Shown here piece by piece: positions 1 to 5,631 of a DNA stretch of 8,907 bases (its first letter is position 1; every line of letters starts with the position of its first letter). The notes below the pieces were generated by a model, which saw only the letters and a program-made list of their open reading frames with translations, did not search any database and was not told where the DNA came from. Both the position numbers and the translations under genes were made by a program. This stretch comes from Chloroflexota bacterium. Lineage in GTDB: Bacteria > Chloroflexota > Anaerolineae > Anaerolineales > DRMV01. Where the stretch lies: NCBI GenBank assembly GCA_013153375.1, contig JAADEN010000030.1:1-8907 (forward strand), read 5' to 3'.

Positions 1-524
1 TCGGCCGCCAACAGCCAGGGGCCCGTGTCCGCGGGCAGGAGGTGATAGTCCACCCACGGCTCTTCGGTCAGCCCCAGCGGCGCGCCCCATCCTTCGGGTT
101 CGGCGGGGAAAACCTGCCGGGAGGGCGCGAGCGCGTACACCTGCCACGGGCCGACCAGAGCCAGGTACACTTGCGGGCCGCGCCACACCCACACGGCCAG
201 CCGGGCCAGCACCTGCTTGCCCCGAGGCGCGAGGTAGCGGTTGGCCCGCCGCAGTTCATCGTGCACCGAGGCCGCCAGGGCCTTCAAGGCCGCGGTGACC
301 GCGCCGCCGGTGCGGAAGTAAGCCTCGACGGCCCGGCGCAGCACCCGCTCCTGGGCGCGCAAATCGGGCCGGGCGGAGCCGAAGAAGTCGGCCACGACCA
401 GCAGCGCGTCGCGGCGGCGCTGCCGATGGGCCTCGCGCGGCGCGGATCCGGCCCAATGAGCCGGCCACGCGGCCGGCTCCTGCCCCGTGTAATGTTGAAA
501 GACGACCAAGTGCAAATCGTGCAT
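1..524 (-). CDS. Partial protein of unknown function, possible PP2C-like phosphatase fold (C-terminus outside window)
   Basis: An open frame begins at ATG 524-522 and stays open to the window edge, giving 174 full codons with no stop. It starts MHDLHLVVFQHYTG. Codons are GC-rich at third positions, like the neighbours. A GAGG Shine-Dalgarno lies 6 nt upstream (531-534) and a TATAAT box further up. The protein has a short N-terminal strand, then VVAD (43-46), a helical stretch ending in LRRAN (91-95), strands LAVWVW (109-114) and VYLALVG (119-125), and a final DTGPWLLAA (166-174). This order resembles PP2C/SpoIIE phosphatases: VADG metal loop, helix ending in N, two strands, then a GD-LLLatDG strand. 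The VADG glycine is replaced (VADFFG), so if the fold is right it may be a degenerate member. There is no signal peptide, so it is probably cytoplasmic. That it is a gene is fairly secure; the fold is a weak guess. Confidence 0.72.
   Translation of the reverse strand, partial: MHDLHLVVFQHYTGQEPAAWPAHWAGSAPREAHRQRRRDALLVVADFFGSARPDLRAQERVLRRAVEAYFRTGGAVTAALKALAASVHDELRRANRYLAPRGKQVLARLAVWVWRGPQVYLALVGPWQVYALAPSRQVFPAEPEGWGAPLGLTEEPWVDYHLLPADTGPWLLAA
458..479. repeat. Perfect 9-bp inverted repeat inside the 5' end of the partial gene
   Basis: GAGCCGGCC (458-466), a 4-nt loop ACGC (467-470) and GGCCGGCTC (471-479) can form a perfect 9-bp hairpin on either strand. It falls within codons 16-23 of the gene starting at 524, encoding EPAAWPA. 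No T-run follows on either side, so it is not an intrinsic terminator. In such GC-rich DNA it may be chance; if folded in the mRNA it would sit about 45 nt inside the coding region. Confidence 0.4.
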
Positions 525-570
525 AGTGGGCCTCAAGGCTGGCGTAAACGGGCGTATTATAGCACGGAGA
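525..570 (-). promoter_or_regulatory. Extended -10 promoter for the gene starting at 524
   Basis: Read on the minus strand, the gap behind guaA contains TGCTATAAT: a perfect TATAAT at 561-556 preceded by TGN, the extended -10 form. The -35 position at 17 nt spacing (584-579, TCGAAT) is poor, as is common with extended -10 promoters. The guaA stop codon (573-571) lies between the two elements. The predicted transcript starts near 549 and leaves about 25 nt of leader with a GAGG ribosome site at 534-531. A 6-bp direct repeat (TACGCC, at 556-551 and 546-541) with a 10-bp period covers the start point and could be a protein site, but that is speculative. No terminator hairpin for guaA was found here. 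Confidence 0.6.
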
Positions 571-2136
571 TCACTCCCATTCGATGGTGCCCGGCGGTTT
601 GGAAGTGATGTCATAGACCACCCGGTTGACGCCCGCGACCTCGTTCACGATCCGATTGGCCACGCGCGCGAGCAGATCGGGCGGCAGAGGCGCCCAGTCC
701 GCGGTCATGAAGTCCTCGGTGACCACCGCGCGCAGGGCCACGACCTCGTGATAAGTGCGCTGGTCGCCCATGACGCCGACCGCTTTGACGGGCAGCAACA
801 CCGCGAAAGCCTGGGCCACCCGCGGCCCGGCGGCCTCGGCCGTGGGCTTGCCCAAGTACCCCGCGGCGCGCAGTTCCTCCCGGAAGATGGCATCGGCCTG
901 ACGCAGAACCTCCAGGCGCGGCGGCGTGACCTCGCCCAGACAGCGCACGGCCAGCCCCGGCCCGGGGAAGGGCTGCTTCCACACCACCTCCGAGGGCAGG
1001 CCCAGGGCCTCGCCCAGACGGCGCACCTCGTCCTTGAAGAGATAGCGCAACGGCTCGACCAACCGAAAGTCCATGTCCGGCGGCAGCCCGCCCACATTGT
1101 GGTGGGTTTTGATTTTGGCCGCGTGCTGGCGCTCCGCGGCGCGCGATTCGATGACATCGGGGTAGATGGTGCCTTGGACCAAAAAACGCGGCCGGCCCAG
1201 CCGGAGGGCTTCCTCCTCGAACACCCGAATGAAAGTCTCGCCCACGATGCGCCGCTTGCGCTCGGGCTCGGTCACGCCCTGCAGGGCCCGCAAGAAGCGA
1301 TCGGACGCGTCGACCACGGTCAGATGCACGCCCAGGGCCTCGCGCAGGGCCTGCTCCACCTGCTCGCGCTCGCCCAGGCGCAGCAGGCCCGTGTCCACGA
1401 AGAGGGCCCGCAGTTGATCGCCCACGGCCCGATGCACCAGCGCGGTGGCTACGGTGGAGTCCACGCCGCCGCTCACCGCGGCCAGCACGGGTTCGGAGCC
1501 CACCTGGGCCCGAATCTGGGCCACGATGTCGTCGATCATGTGCTCGGGCGTCCAGGTGGGCCGTGCGCCCGCGATGTCCACCGCGAAGCGGCGCAGAATC
1601 TCGCCGCCGATGGGCGTATGCTGCACCTCGGGATGGAACTGCACCCCATAATAGCCCCGAGCGAGGTCGCCCATGGCCGCGACGGGGCTGTTGGCGGTGT
1701 AGCCCAATACCTCGAAGCCCGCCGGCATAACCTCGATGCGGTCGCCGTGGGACATCCAGACCCGGTGGCGGCCGGGGGGCAAAAGGGGGTTGGGCCGCGG
1801 CACCTCCAGGGTCGCGGGGCCGTACTCCCGCCGGGGCGCGGGGGCCACCCGCCCGCCCAGCGCGTGGGCCAGGGCCTGCATGCCGTAGCAAATGCCCAAA
1901 ACGGGCCGTCCACTGGCCAGCACATAAGCCGGAATCTGCGGCGCGTCGGCCGCGTACACCGAGGCCGGCCCGCCAGAGAGGATGAACCCTTTCGGGCGCA
2001 GGGCCAGCACCTGTTCGGCCGGCGCGTCCCAGGGGTGCAGTTCGGCGTACACCCCCTGCTCGCGCACCCGCCGCGCGATGAGTTGCGCGTACTGACCGCC
2101 GAAGTCCAAGACCACCAAAGTGTCGTGTTGGGTCAT
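571..2136 (-). CDS. guaA: GMP synthase (glutamine-hydrolysing)
   Basis: Converts XMP to GMP using ATP and glutamine-derived ammonia, the last step of guanine nucleotide synthesis in the cytoplasm. The length is 521 residues (E. coli GuaA 525). Residues 6-190 form the class I glutamine amidotransferase domain: the catalytic triad is Cys83 in GICYGMQ, His168 and Glu170 in FHPE. Residues from about 195 form the ATP pyrophosphatase domain with the P-loop SGGVDS (222-227). The C-terminal dimerisation domain carries KQPFPGPGLAVR and ends in the typical DITSKPPGTIEWE. All key motifs are intact. The ATG at 2136 is supported by GGAGGG 6 nt upstream (2148-2143). It lies 29 nt behind xpt, whose product XMP is its substrate, so the two make a two-step xanthine salvage pair. 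The next gene downstream has its own promoter overlapping the end of guaA. Confidence 0.98.
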   Translation of the reverse strand: MTQHDTLVVLDFGGQYAQLIARRVREQGVYAELHPWDAPAEQVLALRPKGFILSGGPASVYAADAPQIPAYVLASGRPVLGICYGMQALAHALGGRVAPAPRREYGPATLEVPRPNPLLPPGRHRVWMSHGDRIEVMPAGFEVLGYTANSPVAAMGDLARGYYGVQFHPEVQHTPIGGEILRRFAVDIAGARPTWTPEHMIDDIVAQIRAQVGSEPVLAAVSGGVDSTVATALVHRAVGDQLRALFVDTGLLRLGEREQVEQALREALGVHLTVVDASDRFLRALQGVTEPERKRRIVGETFIRVFEEEALRLGRPRFLVQGTIYPDVIESRAAERQHAAKIKTHHNVGGLPPDMDFRLVEPLRYLFKDEVRRLGEALGLPSEVVWKQPFPGPGLAVRCLGEVTPPRLEVLRQADAIFREELRAAGYLGKPTAEAAGPRVAQAFAVLLPVKAVGVMGDQRTYHEVVALRAVVTEDFMTADWAPLPPDLLARVANRIVNEVAGVNRVVYDITSKPPGTIEWE

Positions 2137-2165
2137 GGGGAACCCTCCGGGGCGGGCCGGCCGCG

Positions 2166-2741
2166 TCAGTCCGCGAACACGATGCGGTCGCCTTCGAAGC
2201 GCGCGATGCGGGCCAGGCTCTCGATGGGCACGCCGAGTTCCGCCTCCAAACGGTCCCGCCCTTGCTCGAAGACCTTCTCGATGAGCGCGCCCACGCCCAC
2301 CACCTCCGCGCCCGCGGTCTGCGCCAGGCGGGCCAGGCCCAAGATGGTCGCGCCGCTGGCCAGAAAGTCGTCGATGATGAGCACCCGGTCGCCGGGGCGA
2401 ATGTATTCGGGCGAAATCATGAGTTCCACGATGCGGCCCTTGGTGGGCGAGGGCGTGTAGGTGAGGAAGACCTCTTCGGGCATGGTGATGGGCTTGTGCT
2501 TGCGCGCGAACACCAGGGGGATGTTCAAATGGTAGGCCGTGGCCAGCGCGGGCGCGATGCCCGAAATCTCCGCGGTGAGCACCTTGTTGGCGTTCACTCC
2601 CCGAAAACGCTGGGCAAAGGCTTCGCCGCAGGCCATCATGAGCGCGGGATCCACCTGATGGTTGAGGAAACTATCCACCTTCAAGATGCCGTGGCCCAGG
2701 TGCTTGCCCTCGGCCAAGATGCGTTGCTTGAGCGCCTCCAT
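2166..2741 (-). CDS. xpt: Xanthine phosphoribosyltransferase
   Basis: Transfers the phosphoribosyl group of PRPP to xanthine to give XMP, a cytoplasmic purine salvage step. The 191-residue length matches Bacillus Xpt (194). It opens MEALKQRI and contains LKVDSFLNHQ (20-29). Leu20, Asn27 and Lys156 occupy the same positions as the xanthine-binding residues of the Bacillus enzyme, which argues for Xpt rather than Apt or Hpt. The PRPP-binding motif is VLIIDDFLASGAT (120-132). FARKHK (78-83) and GRD (161-163) are also typical. The ATG at 2741 is fixed by a 9-base ribosome site 6 nt upstream. It sits 30 nt behind the GH3-like gene and 29 nt before guaA, so co-transcription is likely. No purine riboswitch precedes it, unlike Bacillus xpt. 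Confidence 0.97.
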   Translation of the reverse strand: MEALKQRILAEGKHLGHGILKVDSFLNHQVDPALMMACGEAFAQRFRGVNANKVLTAEISGIAPALATAYHLNIPLVFARKHKPITMPEEVFLTYTPSPTKGRIVELMISPEYIRPGDRVLIIDDFLASGATILGLARLAQTAGAEVVGVGALIEKVFEQGRDRLEAELGVPIESLARIARFEGDRIVFAD

Positions 2742-2747
2742 CGCTAC

Positions 2748-2756
2748 TCACCTCCT
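2748..2756 (-). promoter_or_regulatory. Full-length Shine-Dalgarno of xpt
   Basis: AGGAGGTGA on the minus strand, fully complementary to the anti-SD end of 16S rRNA, with 6 nt before the ATG at 2741. It is the strongest ribosome site in the window and lies in the 30-nt gap after the GH3-like stop codon. It suggests xpt is translated strongly and independently of the upstream reading frame, even if co-transcribed. Confidence 0.85.
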
Positions 2757-2771
2757 GTTGGTGCGAAAGGC

Positions 2772-5561
2772 TCAGGACAGCCGTTGCTGCCAAATTTGCG
2801 CGGCCAGCCAACCCAGCAGAGCGCCGCCCAGAAGGAAGCCCAGGCTTTGCACATACACCGCGCCTCCCTGGTCGGGGCGCCAGCGTTGCAGAATGTAGCC
2901 CACCAGATAGCCCAGCCAGGCCGCGCCAAACACAGCCCAGCCGTAACGCGCCGGCCACGGCGCGGCGCTGCCCCTCCGCCGGGCCCAGGCGGAACCGGCG
3001 AAGCCGAGCAAACCGGCCCACAGCCCGGCCCACAAGATCAATCCGACGCGCCAGCGCCACGAGGACGGCCGCGCGGCCTCGGGCTGGGGCGCGGCCAGGG
3101 TCGCGGTGGGCGACGGGGCCGCGGTGCGGGTGGGCGTGGGCTGGAGGGGCGTGGGCGGCGCGCCCAAGACCTCCACCCGCAGGGCCTCGGAGCGCGCCTC
3201 GCCGGCCTGGGCGCGAATCTCCACCAACCCCGCGGTGTCGAGCACCAGCGAGCCGCGCGCCCGGCCGTCCTGGGTGCTCACCTCGGTGCGCTGGAGCACG
3301 GTGTCGCTGCCGACCAGGGCGAGCACGAAGCGCACCGGCGTGCCGTCGGGCACGGGATGGCCGTTGTAGTCGGTGATGACGCCGGTGTGCACCGCGACCA
3401 ACTGCCCTTTGGGCAAGCGCCACGGCTCCCCGGCCGGGGGCGGCGTGGGGGTGGCCTGCCCGCCCGCGATGACCTCCAGGGTCAGGTGGATCTTCTGCTC
3501 GGGGTCGGGCTGGGTGACCCGCATGATGTCGTAGCCGATCTCGGGCACCGACACCGGCGAAGCGCCCTGGGGCAAGGCTTCCTGGAAGAGCAGCCGCACG
3601 GCCAGATCCACGAAAGGCAGCGTCTTGCCGTACATGCCGTAGTAGGCGGTCACATTGGCCAGATGCCCCGCGCCCAGCGCGTAAGGCGCCTGCATGGCAA
3701 AGACGACCACCTTTTTGTTGCGCAGCCGCTCGGGGGCCTCCTCCAACAACTGGGGGATGGCCCGGCCGCCCACCCGCCGGTCGGACGGATCCAGCACCAC
3801 GAAGATCACCCAGTCGGCCTGCGACAGGGCCTCGTTCAACGGGCGGTTCGGGTCCGCGTACGGCGCGGCCAGCCAGTGCGCCAGGTCGCGCGCGGTGAAC
3901 ACCTGCAGATTTTCGGGCAGAACCAGGCCCTGGGCCCGGGGGCCGTACAAACGCAGCACGGCTTGACGGAAATCTTCGGGCGCGGGCACCGATTTTTCGG
4001 GGCACTCGCTGCACAGCCGATAAGTGTAGGTGTCGATGATGAACAACAGCCGGTCGGCCCGCCCCGGCGGCGCGGGAAGCACATCGGGCAGGTCCAACAG
4101 CGAAGGATCCAACAGGGTCGCGGCGCGCTGCGCGACCTGGAAGGTGATCTCCCGCCCCTGGCCGATGGTCTCCAGCGCGCCCCGCGGGCGCTGCGCGGCG
4201 CTCAACGAGAACTCGCCGTAGAGTTGGAACTTGAGGGTCAACAGGCGCAACACCGCGTCGTCCACCCGCTGCGCGAACGCGGGGTCGTCCAGATACTTGC
4301 GCACGAAGAAATCCAGCACCGCGTCCACGGTGGCGATGTAGGACGGCTCCTCGGCCCGCGGGTCCACGAAACCGGGGCCCAAATAGAGCAAATGATTGCC
4401 CGCGAGGAACGCCTCGCGGGCCAGCCGTTGCGGTTCATAGACCTGCCCTAAAGTGCCGGCGTAACGGTGCAGGGCCGGACTGCCCAGGTCGTCGCTGATG
4501 AGCACGCCTTGCGCCTCGTACCAGGCCCGCACCGTAGGGTCCTCCAAAACCTGTTGCAAGGCCTTGGCGTCCAAACTCACCGGCGGCGTGGTCGGGCGGA
4601 TGTTCCCTTGCAGGGCCAGGTAGCGGATATGGCCCACCAGCAGCGCGTCCACCCGAGCCGGGGGCTCGGCCGCCATGACCCGCACGAAGGGCGCCAGGGT
4701 CGTCTCGCGCATCTCGTCCCAGGGTTTGCGCACCGTGGGGATCTCTTCGGCCAGGGGGCGCAGGGTGCCGCCGTAGCCCGGAAAGTAACGCCCCACGAAG
4801 GCCACCCGCCCCCGGGAGCCCTGATGCACGCCCACCAGATAAGCCTGGGCCATGCGGGCCACCCAGAAGGGGTGCGAGCCAAAGGAACGCACGCTCAAGT
4901 CGCCCGGCGAGCCCAAAGTCGCGGTTTCCAGCACCTCCAGGGGCGGGCCGAACAGCAGGTTGACGCCCAGGGCCGACAACTCCTGCCCCAACACCGCGCC
5001 CGTCTCTTGCGCCAGGTTCGGGTCCCAGGTCGCGCCCAGGGCCATGGGGCTGGGCAGCGGGGTCAAACCCCAGGGCAGCGCGTCGCCCGGCACGCTGTCG
5101 CCTTCCTGTTGCAACGCGATCCACAGGGGAATGAAATTGGGCGTGAGGCGCTCGCCCGTGGCCGGGTCCGAAAGTTGCTCGTCGCTCTCGGGATAGGCCC
5201 AGTTCTGCAAACGGTTGAGGGTCGCCTGGAGGGTGGGCAAAGTCTGAGGCGGAGGGGCGAAGTTGTCCTGGTCCATGCGCAAGACCACCCCACCGATGCG
5301 CCGCTGCACGATCCAGCGGTAGATGGCCTCGTCCTCGGTGGGATCCGCGCCCGAAAAAGTGACCAGAAACAATTGGCCCACCTTTTCGGTGGGCGAAAGA
5401 CGCGCCAACAAGGCCTGGGCGCGATCGTGAGGGGTGAGTTCCGCCTCCCCGGGGGAGGGGAACGCCAGGAGCAAGAGGAGGGCCCAGAGAAGCCATACCC
5501 AACGGCCCCGGGCCCAGGGCCGGGCCTTGGATGTGCGGCGGAGGGAAGAGGACCTGCTCAT
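2772..5561 (-). CDS. Exported GH3-like protein with Ig-like domain and three C-terminal membrane helices
   Basis: 929 residues. A basic N-terminus and a hydrophobic run (21-34) ending near PGEAE form a signal peptide or anchor. The GH3 N-domain (about 45-450) has the family markers LSPTEKVGQLF (55-65), PMALGATWDPNLAQETG (172-188), LSALGVNLLFGP (195-206), SVRSFG (223-228), FPGYGGT (260-266), VGHIRYL (309-315) and ISDDLG (355-360); Asp357 matches the catalytic nucleophile. A GH3 C-domain-like region spans about 470-660, an Ig-like domain 716-799, a Pro/Thr-rich linker 800-833, and membrane helices about 836-858, 872-892 and 903-922. Classic NagZ-type substrate residues are changed: DQEGG reads QQEGD (151-155), KHFPGHG reads RYFPGYG (258-264), and the D-x-H acid/base dyad is not visible. 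It could be an N-acetylhexosaminidase relative with altered specificity or a binding protein. The ATG at 5561 lacks a ribosome site and is probably leaderless. It leads the xpt-guaA operon. Confidence 0.88.
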   Translation of the reverse strand: MSRSSSLRRTSKARPWARGRWVWLLWALLLLLAFPSPGEAELTPHDRAQALLARLSPTEKVGQLFLVTFSGADPTEDEAIYRWIVQRRIGGVVLRMDQDNFAPPPQTLPTLQATLNRLQNWAYPESDEQLSDPATGERLTPNFIPLWIALQQEGDSVPGDALPWGLTPLPSPMALGATWDPNLAQETGAVLGQELSALGVNLLFGPPLEVLETATLGSPGDLSVRSFGSHPFWVARMAQAYLVGVHQGSRGRVAFVGRYFPGYGGTLRPLAEEIPTVRKPWDEMRETTLAPFVRVMAAEPPARVDALLVGHIRYLALQGNIRPTTPPVSLDAKALQQVLEDPTVRAWYEAQGVLISDDLGSPALHRYAGTLGQVYEPQRLAREAFLAGNHLLYLGPGFVDPRAEEPSYIATVDAVLDFFVRKYLDDPAFAQRVDDAVLRLLTLKFQLYGEFSLSAAQRPRGALETIGQGREITFQVAQRAATLLDPSLLDLPDVLPAPPGRADRLLFIIDTYTYRLCSECPEKSVPAPEDFRQAVLRLYGPRAQGLVLPENLQVFTARDLAHWLAAPYADPNRPLNEALSQADWVIFVVLDPSDRRVGGRAIPQLLEEAPERLRNKKVVVFAMQAPYALGAGHLANVTAYYGMYGKTLPFVDLAVRLLFQEALPQGASPVSVPEIGYDIMRVTQPDPEQKIHLTLEVIAGGQATPTPPPAGEPWRLPKGQLVAVHTGVITDYNGHPVPDGTPVRFVLALVGSDTVLQRTEVSTQDGRARGSLVLDTAGLVEIRAQAGEARSEALRVEVLGAPPTPLQPTPTRTAAPSPTATLAAPQPEAARPSSWRWRVGLILWAGLWAGLLGFAGSAWARRRGSAAPWPARYGWAVFGAAWLGYLVGYILQRWRPDQGGAVYVQSLGFLLGGALLGWLAAQIWQQRLS

Positions 5562-5598
5562 ACGCTTGCATTGTATCGCGGCGGGCAGGAACTGCCAA
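5562..5598 (-). promoter_or_regulatory. Sigma70-type promoter, probably leaderless, for the GH3-like-xpt-guaA operon
   Basis: On the minus strand TTGGCA (5598-5593) and TACAAT (5575-5570) are separated by exactly 17 nt; each hexamer matches its consensus at 5 of 6 positions. Only 8 nt lie between the -10 box and the ATG at 5561, so transcription would begin at or within a couple of bases of the start codon. No Shine-Dalgarno precedes that ATG (GCAAGCGT only), which agrees with a leaderless mRNA. The element lies in the 70-nt gap after the lipoprotein gene and separates two transcription units. Confidence 0.65.
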
Positions 5599-5631
5599 GG
5601 CTCCCTGGGCGCGCGGCCAGCGAGCGCGCGC
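5599..5631 (-). other. GC-rich inverted repeat behind the lipoprotein gene
   Basis: Immediately after the stop codon a 7-bp stem is possible (GCGCGCG 5609-5615 with CGCGCGC 5625-5631, 9-nt loop). A 12-bp palindrome, GAGCGCGCGCTC, covers 5622-5633. There is no T-run after the stem in the direction of transcription, so this is not a standard intrinsic terminator. It could slow polymerase or protect the 3' end, or simply reflect base composition. Confidence 0.25.

Noticed and set aside
526..2460. Long plus-strand open frame opposite guaA and xpt
   Set aside because: guaA and xpt on the minus strand are unmistakable. The plus-strand translation is rich in Gln, His, Arg and Gly with no recognisable motif, as expected opposite a GC-rich gene.
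2742..2771. Purine riboswitch ahead of xpt, as in Bacillus
   Set aside because: The gap to the previous gene is only 30 nt and is mostly a ribosome site; there is no room for the three-way junction aptamer.
2262..4451. 729-residue plus-strand open frame opposite the GH3-like gene
   Set aside because: It lies antisense to xpt and the GH3-like gene, has low-complexity Gly/Arg/Gln/His composition, and has no supporting promoter or ribosome site.
5440..5561. Twin-arginine (Tat) signal on the GH3-like protein, given the nearby tatC
   Set aside because: Arg8-Arg9 is present in S-L-R-R-T-S-K, but it lies about 12 basic-rich residues before a very hydrophobic core and lacks the usual F-L-K spacing. 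A Sec-type signal or anchor fits better.
5569..5598. ATG at 5571 or a start at 5598 as the beginning of a gene in another frame
   Set aside because: That frame overlaps the promoter and gives an Arg/Gly/Pro-rich translation without motifs. The ATG at 5571 is out of frame with the GH3-like protein.
5609..5631. Intrinsic terminator after the lipoprotein gene
   Set aside because: A GC stem is possible, but no T-run follows in the direction of transcription, so it does not meet the standard criterion.
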